This document shows positions 12,197 through 23,200 of a DNA stretch of 64,000 nucleotides, one piece after another (the first letter of the stretch is position 1; every line of letters begins with the position of its first letter). Origin of the DNA: Sorghum bicolor (taxonomy: Eukaryota > Streptophyta > Magnoliopsida > Poales > Poaceae); the NCBI RefSeq assembly GCF_000003195.3, contig NC_012872.2:1364001-1428000 (forward strand). The letters run 5' to 3'. The position numbers were made by a program, and so were the translations under genes. The notes under the pieces are model-generated. The model did not search any database, had not been told where the DNA came from, and was given only the letters and a program-made list of their open reading frames with translations.

Positions 12197-13858
12197 GTTG
12201 CAGCGGCTCTGTCGTCGGCAAGCACGAGGATTTTGTTAAATGGCAGGGCCGGCAGAAGAGTGTGCCATGCGCATGGGCTGAGGCAGGGCGATCCGCTGTC
12301 GTCCAAGCTGTTCGTCATCGCCATGGACGTCCTTAACCATTTCTTCAAATGGATTCAAGAGCAAGGCTTTCTCTCACCGACGCCCGGACTCGGCTCTTTC
12401 AGACTTAGTCTGTACGCGGATGACCTGGTGCTCTTTGTGACACCAGAGCAGCGAGACCTAGAGGTCATCAAGGTAGCTTTGCACATCTTCGGACTCGCCT
12501 CGGGGCTATTCTCCAACCTTGAAAAGAGCGTTGCTACGTTGATGCACTGCTCAGCAGAGGACATGGAGCGAGTGCAGAGCGTGCTGGCCTTCGGAGTCGA
12601 GCAGTTCCCGTGCCGCTACGTACTTGGGGATCCCCCTCTCTGTATACAAGCTAAAGCACGCAGACATGCAGCCGCTCATCGACAAGGTGGCTGCGCGGAG
12701 AACGGCGCTCATCTCTGCAACGCTGTCTGCTGTCCCCGTGCACACGATGATCGCGGTTTGCCTGTCCCCTTGGGCAGTTAAGGCGATTGATAAGGTGCGG
12801 TGGGCCTTCCTATGGACGGGCACTGAGCCAGTCAGTGTCGGCCGATGCAAGGTGGTGTGGCCGACTTGCAGCCGTCCCAAGCAGCTAGGCGGACTGGGAA
12901 TCTCTGATCTTCGCCGTGCTGGTGTCGTGCTGCAGTTGAGATGGATATGGCGCAGAGGCGGTTCTAGAGTAGTAGCATGGAGGGACAGCTGTCCCCCCAA
13001 AATTTTTTGAAAAATATTTAATATGTATACTCTTTAATAATATATACATGTAATACATTGTTATACATAATTGTTAGTCTACTCAGCTTATATAACAACC
13101 TTAACACTCTATATTCACAACTATTTTATCACCATTTAGTAATCTAATTATGTTATGTTCATATCAATAAACTATATCGTTTTCGTTCGTACCCCCATGA
13201 TTAAAATCCTAGATCCGCCACTGATATGGCGGGAGCGCCTGGAAGGTTGTGCGTCCGCGCAGGCCGACCCAGCGGCGCTAGCACTCTTCCGTGCGGCTGC
13301 CGTGCTGAGTCTAGGGAACGGAAGGTCTACCCTATTCTAAAAAGATAGATTGCTAGACGGCCAGTGTATCAAGGATCTTGCGTCGTCGGTGCTCCAGGCC
13401 GTCAAGCCCAGGAAGAGAAACGCGACGGTGGCGGAGGCTCTCGAAAACGATGACTGGGTACGCCATGTTCGTGGTCCGGTCACCGCATAGCTTCTTCTTG
13501 AGCTCAGCCAGTTGTTTGATCGAATTGAGATATCGCCCTCTCCTCCGAGCCTGACACGTTCCGGTGGAGCCTCACGGCGAATAGTCAGTACTCGGCGGCG
13601 TCGGTGTACATGGCAATGTTTCTCGGTTCATCACCAGTCATAGGAGCAAAGCAGTTGTGGAAAACCAGGGCCCCGCCAAGGGTTCGTTTCTTTGTCTGGC
13701 TGATCCTTCATGCCTGCTGTTGGACGGCGGAATGGAGGCTCCGTCACGGGCTGCAGACCAACAATGCTTGCATCGTCTGTGACCAGAGCTCTGAAACAAT
13801 GGATCACTTGGTCCTAGGTTGTGTCTTCAGCCGGGAAGTCTTGGACATTCTGCTGTGA
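12197..13858 (+). pseudogene. LINE ORF2 fragment: reverse transcriptase C-terminal part and zf-RVT domain, disrupted
   Basis: The left part encodes the reverse transcriptase core (HGLRQGDPLSSKLFVIAMDV near 12265-12325) with the catalytic YADD at 12413-12424. The frame shifts near 12620 into LGIPLSVYK and continues through the thumb/connection region (KVRWAFLWTGTEPVSVGRCK near 12795-12855). The hAT-like element interrupts it after 12952. After 13223 the reading continues, then stops at about 13340. The zf-RVT domain (RVRFFVWLILHACCWTAEW to HLVLGCVFSREV) lies at 13680-13845. At least one frameshift, the insertion and later stops make this non-functional. Confidence 0.85.
12953..13223. mobile_element. 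Non-autonomous hAT-like element inserted in the LINE
   Basis: 271 bp. Inverted ends CAGAGGCGGTTCTAG and CTAGATCCGCCACTG match at 13 of 15 positions, flanked by a perfect 8-bp duplication ATATGGCG (12945-12952 and 13224-13231). CAG...CTG ends with 8-bp duplications are the hAT signature. The interior is AT-rich with no coding capacity. Confidence 0.9.
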
Positions 13859-14301
13859 AGATTACACCTTGGACACCTACTTATCGAAGAGCAGCCCGTC
13901 ATCGGATGGTGGTTGTAGGCAAGGAAGACCATCGACAAAGCTTTCAGGGATGGCTTCGACTCGTTTTTTTTCTTGATGGCTTGGAACCTATGAAAGGAGA
14001 TGAACGCTTGAACCTTTCAAGGGGTTCAGAGGACAGCGTCGAGGCTCGCTGATAATATCCATCAAGAGCTAAACTCGTGGTGCTCAACGGGGTACAGGGG
14101 CCTCGTCGCGTTGGCTGCTCGTGTAGGTTAGACTGTGGTGCGGATTCGGTAAAATGTAATCCAATTTGTTGGAGGGGTGAGGAGAGCGATCTTTCTTGGC
14201 TAGTGTAACCATGGTTACCTAGCACAATTGTGGTTGTATTCTAAAACTCTTCTTGCTTAATGAAATACGCGCCCAGACGTGCTCTAAAAAAATTGTAATG
14301 A

Positions 14302-15133
14302 TGTACAAATCTATTGTCTCAAAAAAATACATGCATAATAAGTCGGTCCACACGCGCGCGCGTACATCCAAAACCTCTCCAGAAGCGGAATCAGAAGCAG
14401 AGAGCCAGAGAGAAAGACATGCATGCATGGCGTCGTCGTCGTGACATATGCATATATACGCAGTGTTTTGGTTCACTCCCGTCCCAGAAAACCGTGCATT
14501 CAGTTAACTGTACGCGGTCACAATGTGGCAGTACATACATGCTGACTGTGAATATGCACATGTCGCACACAGCACTAGCACATACTTTACCGCGAGAAGA
14601 ACTTGAGTACATCTCCAGTACGTGCATGCATGGAACGGAGTGAAGGCCGGCTCGCCGCATGCACGCACGCACGACACGGCATATCGGTCGCAGAGAGAGG
14701 CAGAGATCCCCCTGTCTTTCCTTGCGCCGGATCGCGTGCGTGCGTCCGGGCCCTGCCATGATGCAGATGCGCAGCCATGGCCAGGGCCAGGAGCCAGCTG
14801 CTGCGTCGTCTGCGTGCTGCCTGAGACCGGCCGGCCGGCGGCATCAGCTGCAGCTGCGCCTGCCCATCCCATCGCCCATGGTCATGGGCGCCATGCATGC
14901 ATGCACGTCACCTCCTCTCTCTCTCTGATCTGGTCGATCTGGTCAGCTTGCCAGAAGACGCAGTACGTAGTGGGTGCAGAGATATCGAGTCCTTGACCTC
15001 TTCTCGCCCTGTGCAAGATTCCATCGTCCGTCGTCTATCCATCCGTTGCAATGGTATACCCAGACGTACTGATTGCATCGAAGACATTCTTTTGGATATC
15101 CCCTCTCTCCCTCACGAATGAACAAAAACACAA

Positions 15134-15135
<2 letters not shown>
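14302..15135. other. Intergenic, no gene recognised
   Basis: Several overlapping frames on both strands at 14390-15000 give Arg/His/Ala-rich translations with no recognisable domain; treated as chance ORFs in GC-rich DNA rich in GCATGC motifs. Confidence 0.5.

Positions 15136-15227
<92 letters not shown>
15136..15227. repeat. (AT)46 microsatellite
   Basis: Uninterrupted AT dinucleotide run of 92 bp about 380 bp upstream of the TATA box of the I9-domain gene. Open frames through it (alternating Tyr-Ile) are artefacts. The length is likely polymorphic between lines. Confidence 0.97.
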
Positions 15228-15229
<2 letters not shown>

Positions 15230-15608
15230 TGGCAACGTATCATATGCATCTCTCTTGACTCTAGCTAGCTAGCAAGCTTCTGCAGCAAGACGCATAAAAT
15301 ATATACGGACTTGCTTGACTGCTGTGCATGCATACAGACCGATCATATGCATCTCGGCCTGATGCCGGCACAAGAGTAGTGGTAGATCGATGACTGGGGG
15401 ACACATGTGCTAGTGTGCTTATTCTATGCGAGATGCTCTCCTTCCAGCGCGGCGCGTCCTTGACCAAATCAGCCCTTGGTGAGAATGGTCGTAGTTGCTT
15501 TTTGTTGTGATGTGCTTATATTAGTTAACTCATCAGCTTAGCTAGATCTAGGCTAATCTGGGTACGTTAACAAACCTCAGCTCTTACACTTCCACTGCCG
15601 GCAGCCGG
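15228..15608. promoter_or_regulatory. Upstream region of the I9-domain gene
   Basis: Intergenic DNA between the microsatellite and the TATA box. No specific operator-like site could be assigned. Confidence 0.35.
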
Positions 15609-15617
15609 CTATAAATA
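15609..15617 (+). promoter_or_regulatory. TATA box of the I9-domain gene
   Basis: CTATAAATA at 15609-15617, about 205 bp before the ATG. Transcription would start near 15640-15650, giving a leader of about 175 nt. Confidence 0.75.
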
Positions 15618-15820
15618 GCGGCCCGGCCATTGCAATGATATGCAACCAAGCGAGCAACAAGCATAACTGCTAGTTGCATTGCATTGCTCTCCATCATCCC
15701 TAGGAGCACAAGCAACTGGCTAGCTAGCTCTCCACTGTAACTGCAGTATTAGCTAGTATAAACTGCAGAGACAAGATAGAACAAGCTAGGTCACATTCCG
15801 AGCTAGCTCAAGAAGCAGCA

Positions 15821-16475
15821 ATGGCGAAGCAGCAGCAGGAGGTTTACTTCGTGTTCATGAACTTTGACCCCGTGTACGAGCGCCTCAGAGCTGATCGGTA
15901 ACACTAGTCTACTCCACTTAATTTCTTGCATTACTGTTAGCTAGTTTCCTCATGCTTCCAAGTTCCAAACTCCAGTGGTTCTTGGTCCTCTAGCTAGCTA
16001 GGCCTAGCTAGCTAGCATATATATAATGTGATGCTGTTATATATATGTATATATGCTGGTTTCGTCTGCAGGTCCAAGGAGGGGTCGGCCACGCTGGACG
16101 CGTACCTGAGTCACAAGCACGACAAGCTGCTCGCCAAGCTCCTCCAGCCTGACTCCTACTGCAAGAGGTCGTCGCTCGCCATCGTCGACGGCTTCGCCGT
16201 GGAGATAACTGAGGATCAGGTCATGACCGCTAGCTCCTTCAATTAATCCTCTTCAACCCTCATATGGAGAATGGGTGTATCCAAACTATCCTACAAGCAT
16301 TAATGCATTATGCATGGATCCTCTCTTCACCTTCATTCTCTGATCAGCCATATATATATATATCTATATATGTGTGTTTTGTGAACTTATTATTACATCA
16401 TGATGACGACAGGCAAGCGTTCTGAGATCGGCCAAGGAGGTGAGGGTAGTGGAGAAGAACCAGGAGCTCGCATGA
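15821..16475 (+). CDS. Stand-alone Inhibitor_I9 (subtilisin propeptide-like) protein, 95 aa
   Basis: Three exons, 15821-15897, 16072-16219 and 16413-16475, joined by GT-AG introns in consistent phase (77+148+63 nt) give 95 residues. The protein starts MAKQQQEVYFVFMNFD and ends VRVVEKNQEL with Ala. It has the layout of the I9 propeptide fold: a first strand (VYFVFMN), a helix with SHKHDKLLAKLL (the segment matching the H-x-LL helix of subtilase propeptides), a core segment SSLAIVDGFAVEITEDQA matching the family's 'Y.....GFAA.LT..QA' pattern, and a last strand EVRVVEKN. In subtilases this domain is a folding chaperone and inhibitor removed on maturation; here no protease domain and no signal peptide follow. 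It may act as a free cytosolic inhibitor of subtilisin-like proteases, as known for stand-alone propeptide-like inhibitors in plants and fungi. The role is inferred; the gene structure is well supported. Confidence 0.85.
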
Positions 16476-18886
16476 TGATATCATCTCAGTCAAACGGCCG
16501 GATGGGACTATATTTTTATGTATAGATGCTCTGACACGCATCAGCTGGTAGCTATATGGCTATATATATATGCAGCTAATTAAGCTTTATATATATAAGC
16601 GTACGTTGTTTACTAAGGTAAAGCAGAGTCGTTGAGTTGTTCTTGTTCCTAGCTAGCTAGTCAATGGTGTATTAGTTGTGCGTGAGTGTGTGAACTCCCA
16701 TGCATGCATATGGCTTTGTTGACTCCCTAGTCAAACTTAGCTGCTGCTAGTAGTACTAAGTACTACCCTAATATATAATATAGTTTCTTCGCTTGCTATG
16801 ATCATCATCAGAGGATCGACGACTTCGAGACGACTATACTGAACTCTATATCGACCTGTAACTGCAATGGCTGTGATTTGTTCAAAAGCTATATATGTGT
16901 ACTGTGTTAATAAGTAAACTCATAACTGTGTAACTATCTTCAGTCATGCATGTGGCTTCAGCAATCAGTGTCCACAAATTAATGTGCATCAGTGTGAACT
17001 CACGTACTGTGTGATTTTGGGTGTAAACTTCTTTGTATATATGTATATAATATGCATACATGTACTAGCTATGTGGATACTTTGGGTGCCTATATGTAGG
17101 TACATATGCATGGCAGAATGTGATGGCGTGTGCTTTATTTGAGGCGTTGCATCGGTTGACCTTGTTGTTGAAACGAGACAAGAATTGAAGAGCTAGCGAA
17201 CCTCTTGAGAAGAAGATCAGAGATATGATTCCTAATTGGCAGTTGCAAGGCTTTCGAGGTCTTGATATATGCATGCATGGCGCCAAAACTAAACTATCGA
17301 TGCCGGCCTCTGCATTGGACTGATGAGCTACAACAATAGCGTGCATGGAAAAGCACATCTCTCTTCGTGATGCATGCAAAGTTGTGTGTCTGTCTGGGGA
17401 GGATATATGATTGGAGCTAGACGACGATGGATGGTGCATGGACTAGCTAGTGCGTATGTATGGCACCTGTTTTACCAACTGTCATCCGTGTGTATTATAC
17501 ATACTGACATACTACATACCTCTACATCTACACACACATACATGACACAGTCGATCAAAAATTAATTACTTTGAATGCATGCGTGTATAGGCCCTAGATC
17601 ACAATATGACAATGTACAAATGCCCGATTAGGAGACAGTAGTACAATGTAGATGCATGGACATATGTGATATATATACGCCACCTGCCGGAGCTGTAGCC
17701 GACACAGGGTTCCTGGATGAATAGAGACCGAGCACAGTCCATCACACTACTACTGATCGACACGTTAGGCGCCTAGACGGTGACACGGCGATCAATAGGG
17801 TATATGTTTATTTTCTCACACTTCTATCTTCTCCCTCTCCAAATTACAAGTGGCTCTTATAGGTGCCTAGTTTTTGCTATATACAGCGGTGTATATATAA
17901 CAAAAACTATGTATCTTAAAAAGCTAAAACGATGACCAACAATTTTTAACGGTGTATAACAAAGACTATGTATCTTATTGGTGTCTGATATATTTTTATT
18001 GTTGTTCAGACAACATACAATTGTATTGTTTGTTTGCCTATAGAAAAAATTACAAATTGTCTCTTGTGAGTTGTTTCTAGTTGTACTATTTGTCTATGTA
18101 ATATTGTTGTATGGAAATTCAAGCACCTGAAATATAGCAACTCTCTAATTTTCTTTTATTCTCTCTGTTGGTCTCTAATTGATGTCAACATAATAAGTGC
18201 ATATATTAGGCCCATTGGCATTTCAAAATTCGATCATCAGCATCATCAGTTACCTCACTTCCAATCACAAATGTAAGTACATCTGGATTTGGATTCTAAT
18301 TGATGTCAACATCGACCTCTCGACCGCTTGGATGTTGTGGAAAGAAACATATGATAGCGTCTTCTAACGTCATGTGACTAAATGGTTCACTCTTTCTGGT
18401 CACTTGGTTAGGAAGATTGTTGGTGAGGTTGTACAATGGATCCTAACAGGTTAGGCCTAATTGCTAGTTCAATTAGGGATCGAGGAGTTGGAGGAGTTCC
18501 CACTCTAGACCTTGTAAACCTCCCATCAAAAACAATTGTTTACATATAGTCCTCCTTAGCTTCAACGGTAGTTTACTTTATTTCTTCCCCCTGTTAAAAG
18601 ATATCAACAATTGAAGTTCACTAAAAAATTGTATATAAAGTTTTATATATGTTGAAAAGTATTCTTGACAATGTATATATATTTTTAAATATTTACTAGT
18701 CAAAATGCAAGTTTCATATTGATGGCATGTAGATTTATAATAGACTAGACTTTAAATTTTTGACTAGGTAAGTAATAATAGGTTTTTTCTCATGGCCTCG
18801 CAACCCAATTGTGGCTAAACAACTCAAGATTCAAGAGAAAACAGTGCGGTACTTAGTATCCATGTTTTTGAAAAGAAATGAAAAAT
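16476..18886. other. Intergenic, no gene recognised
   Basis: AT-rich DNA with scattered TATATA runs. A short imperfect duplication (AACTATGTATCTTA / AGACTATGTATCTTA) occurs at about 17905 and 17953. ORFs at 17065-17565 lack recognisable domains. Confidence 0.45.
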
Positions 18887-19084
18887 CACTACTATGTAAA
18901 GCTTTTGTAGGTACGGCTCCAGGTGATTTATAGGGACAGTTTGGCCAACCGTCCCTACCAAACCACTTCTACAAATCGCGGATATGTAGGAGCGGTTCAC
19001 CAATTGCCTCTAAAAAAATCCGATATAGGGGAGATTTACGATTTGTAGGAGTGGCTGGATAGTAGAGCCATTTGTATAGCAGTG
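18887..19084. mobile_element. CACTA-type MITE, 198 bp
   Basis: Starts CACTACTATGTAAA and ends TTTGTATAGCAGTG, whose complement begins CACTGCTATACAAA. Flanked by the 3-bp duplication AAT (18884-18886 and 19085-19087). CACTA-like ends with a 3-bp duplication are the superfamily signature. The interior contains inverted motifs around TTTGTAGG. No coding capacity. Confidence 0.8.
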
Positions 19085-19453
19085 AATGAAACAGGAACAT
19101 AAAGCATATTTTTGTACTATGGGAACATAAATGTTTCCGGAACAATATTCTCATAGCTAGCAAGGAACATTGTTATATTCGACATTTCGGTTGCTAACGT
19201 CTAGCATTCATTGGACTTTTCACGTCGCTTCAAGAACCTGTTGTACATACATCTTTACTAAGATTTTTCCTAGGAAATTTGTAGCCCCTCTTGTTGGTAT
19301 AGAATTTCCCCTCATTGGAAAAGTGTGTCCGCTTTGCCTGTATCCGACCTTTTTAAGATGCTACTCCTACTAATGAATAACCAGCAATTTTCCTATGTAC
19401 AGATGACACGTTAACCACAACGAACAAGTGCTCAGTGCTGTGTAGGCAAAGCT
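19085..19453. other. Intergenic, with a duplicated ~40-bp block before the LINE
   Basis: No gene seen. A block starting TGTACAGATGACACG at about 19396-19435 recurs with few changes at about 19467-19507, just inside the start of the LINE ORF1 remnant. Confidence 0.5.
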
Positions 19454-20050
19454 TTGAATTATCATATGTACAGACGACACGTTAACCGCAACGAACAAGG
19501 GCTGTGTAGAGGAATCGATGACATAAGACAAGTCAATCCGAAACCAATGACAATTAGATACGTGGAACTAGCTGTGTGTACTGAAGATACTACACTGACA
19601 GTGCCCAACGTCTTGGAGGCTGACTTTGTGGAGCCGGATCTGGTCGCCAGTAGCGACCCGACTCCCCCGGCGCCCGTTGACTGGTGGGTTGAATTGGTGC
19701 GCCAAGAATTCGTCTCCGAATCAATGACGCTGGGCTGCAGCCTGACTTCGGGGAATGGCAAGGAAGGCAACCAGGCATCCACACCGCCCCCAACAACGCC
19801 GGTGGCCGATGACAGTGAGAGCGAATCGCCTCCTCCGGAGACGCCGCCTACAGCCAAGACGAGCTTCGCAGACTCTCTGAGGCTGCCGATTGCCACACCG
19901 CTACTGTCCGCGCCGCGCGTGCGGGTTTCCAAGGTTCCCAAAGCCTGGATACCGCGGCGTAGTGACAGACTCGCGGCGAAGTCTATCTTCCGAGACCCGC
20001 AGCCTGAAAAGCAGGCAAGGCGCGTCCTTCTCAACAAATGGCGCCAATAG
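19454..20050 (+). pseudogene. LINE ORF1 C-terminal remnant
   Basis: 198-codon open frame. The distal part is Pro/Ser/Glu rich and ends with a basic stretch (RRSDRLAAKS near residues 168-177), as seen at the C-terminus of plant LINE ORF1 proteins. The N-terminal RNA-binding and zinc-knuckle portions are absent, so it is a partial ORF1; the ATG at 19454 is not necessarily the original start. It sits 170 bp upstream of ORF2 on the same strand. Confidence 0.6.
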
Positions 20051-20222
20051 CCGCGTCCAACGACGCCTGATGCCTCCATCGCAGCAAAGTTCCACGAGGT
20101 GCATCTCTTTGCTCCAAAAGAGATGCAATGAACGAGCTCTTCCCTAGGCTCGCTGCGGGCGGTCAGAGGACCGCGCCTAGGCTTCTCTAAGCCAGCCATG
20201 CCAAAGAGGAAAATCTGTTATC

Positions 20223-23200
20223 ATGAGTGCAAACCACCTTCTTGTCTGGAACGCGCGCGGCCTAAACTGTCGGGCGCGCCGCAGTGCCGTACGTAGCCTA
20301 GTGGCCGAGCAGCAGGCCTCTATCGTTTGCTTACAGGAGTATCCAAGATTGAACTCTTCACTGTAACCATGAATACTGACGTATCAAGCTGCGATTTTGA
20401 CTACGTCTCCCTACCTGCTGTTGGGATTGCTGGGGGCGCGGTGCTGTCCTGGCGTAGGGACCTGTGGGCTGCTTCGTCGCCCACCACCCGCCGTTTCTCA
20501 GTAACGATCCGTCTAACCCCTCTAAACGGCCCCGGCGACCCTTGGTGGCTCACCAATGTTTATGGGCCGACCGACACTGTGGAAAAATTGGAATTTCTCC
20601 AGGAGCTGCGGGCCACTCACGCGGCGTGCGCTGGCCCTTGGCTTGTGTGCGGTGATTTCAACATGATCTACAAAGCCGCAGACAAGAACAACAATAGACT
20701 ACACCGGGGAGAAATGAGGCGCTTCCAAGGTCTCCTAGATGACCTGGAACCATAGTTATTAGGACCGGACCGAAAATCGAACCGGTGAGAGCTTCGGTTC
20801 AATGGTTCACTGGTCCAACCGTTAAGAACCGGTTGAACCGCCGGTTCGATTACTTTGGACCGGATGAATTGAACCGCTCACAAATACTTTGAACCGGTGC
20901 AATTTAATAATATACAACAAATAATTAGCAACATATATTTAATCAATGCACACATAAAATGATAAAACACACAACTATATAACTAACTTTAGAGTTGTTT
21001 TACAAGATAGGTAAAAATTACAACTTACAAATCGGTGAAAAAAGAACTCAAATAGTAATTTAAATATTCATTGTTACAAAAACAATCTTAGATGTTGAAT
21101 ATTAATTTAAATATTCATTGTTATAAAAAATAATCTTTAGATGAGATAGATTAAACTATTGCAAGCTCGTTGAAATAATTAAGATGAATATATTATTTGA
21201 CTAGTTCAAAGCTCATATTAAAAAGTGTTTTTTTGAAAATGAAAAGGAAGCATCCACGTTAGCTGCAGGACCACCAAGACCACAAGTCCAGTACGCATGC
21301 ATGCAAATGTTCAGTACTCCAAATCTCCAATCCAATCGTGAATCACCAGGTGGCAGAGTAACAGTAGATATCGGGCCATGCATGGTCCACCCTCCCCAGC
21401 AGCCAGGCGCAGTTGCATGCACGCCAGCAGCCAGAGCACGCTTTCGCACGCCAGTTTTTTCGAGCCGCTCCGGTTTGAATGGAACCGGCCGGTTCACCGG
21501 TTCTATAAAAAACCGGCCGGTCTGCCCGGTTTTTAGCGGTCCAATTGCATAAGCGGTCTTTAAAATGAACCGAACCGTTATAGTCTCTGGTTCGGTCTTT
21601 TACCGGTCGGACCGCCGGTCCGGTCCGGTCCTAATAACATGGCCTGGAACTAGCTAAGGTGCACTTGTCCGATCGACGATTCACTTGGAACAACGGCCGG
21701 GACGTCCCAACCTTGGAACGCCTGGACCGTGCGTTCGCGTCGACAGACTGGTTTACTCAGTACCCCAGCCACCATCTTCGTGGACTTTCTTCGGACTGCA
21801 CCGACCACGCACCCCTTCTACTAGTCCTCAACACTTCACCCTGGGCCCGACCGCGGTTTCGTTTCGAGAATTTCTGGACCAGGATTGAAGGGTTTCTGGA
21901 CGTTCTTAGCATGGCTTGGGCCACCAACGTGGAACAGGTTGATGCCTGCCGTGCTGTTGACATGAAGCTGTGCGCCACCGCTAAAGCTTTGAGAAGCTGG
22001 CGTGACACCTGCGTAGGGGACATCAGGCTCCAGCTTGCGGCGGCAAGAGCAGTGATCCTTGAGCTCGATCTTGCGTAGGAGTCAGGCGCTCTTTCCACGG
22101 ATGAACGGGACCTCAGGCGGCAACTCAAGGGGAATGTGCTTGGTCTCTCTTCGCTTGAGCGAACCATGGTAAGGCAAAGGGCAAGAACACGTCACCTAAG
22201 AGAAGGAGACGCTTGCACGAAATATTTTCATCTACAAGCCTGCCACCGTCGGCGGAAAAACTACCTATTCGCTTTGTCGCATGATGGTCATACTTTCAGC
22301 GAGGATGAAGCCAAAGCCGACATCGTCTTCAATTATTATAACAGCCTACTGGGAACTCCGTTCACCAGGCAGCACCGCATTGACCTGTCCCAGCTACAGT
22401 TAACGGTTTTAGACCTCAGCACCCTCGTTGAGCCCTTCACGGCAGAGGAGGTAGCGGGCTTTGTGAAAGCCACACCGAGCGACAGGGCGCCAGGACCATA
22501 TGGGTTTACTGGCGCCTTCTTTAAAGCTGCTTGGGAGGTGATCGGGGCCGATGTTGTGCGCGTATTCAACGCGTTCTGGGAACTGGATCACAGAAGCTTT
22601 AATCATCTGAATGAGGCCGCAATGGTCCTGATCCACAAGACGGACTCGCCGGCTAGCCTCGGGGATTACCGCCCAATCAGCTTGATTCACTCGGTCGGGA
22701 AGCTCATCGCGAAAGGCCTTGCCATCAGTCTGGCGCCTTTCATGACTTCCATTGTCAAGCCCAACCAGTCGGCATTCATCCGGGGCCGCCAAATTCACAA
22801 GAACTTCCGCACAGTACAGCTAACCTGCAAATGGCTGCACGGCCTCGCCACCCGGCGATGCTCCTGAAGGTTGACCTGTCCAAAGCGTTCGACACGGTCG
22901 CCTGGCCATTCTTGCTGGAGACCCTCGCGTACATAGGGTTCCCGCTAAGATGGCGCGACTGGATATCGGCACTCCTCGGCATGGCGAGTACCAGGGTGCT
23001 CGTTAACGGACGCCCAGGTAGACGCATCCATCACGCCAGGGCCTGCGCCAGGGAGATCCGTTATCCCCCTTACTCTTCGTCATTGTCATGGACGTCCTCA
23101 ACGCCCTAATTTCGAAGGCCGACCGGCGTGGAGTGCTACGCCCTCTGCCTGGGAACGTCATCACACACCGTGCATCTGTGTACGCTGATGACCTGGTCAT

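Larger units (their letters stand above)
12196..14287 (+). mobile_element. 5'-truncated LINE (L1-type) retrotransposon
   Basis: A LINE fragment keeping the C-terminal half of ORF2 and the 3' tail. The 14-bp sequence AAAAATTGTAATGA stands directly before it (12182-12195) and again after its A-rich end (14288-14301), which fits a target-site duplication. Coding sequence starts immediately at the left border inside the reverse transcriptase, so the copy is 5'-truncated as expected from incomplete reverse transcription. A 271-bp hAT-like element was inserted later. The 3' tail (CTTAATGAA near 14257, then A-rich) resembles that of the LINE ending at 24828, so both probably belong to one family. 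Confidence 0.85.

Noticed and set aside
15035..15272. Open frames on both strands coding for alternating Tyr-Ile
   Set aside because: They only translate the AT microsatellite.
19462..20199. 245-codon frame on the minus strand
   Set aside because: Shadow of the LINE ORF1 remnant on the plus strand.
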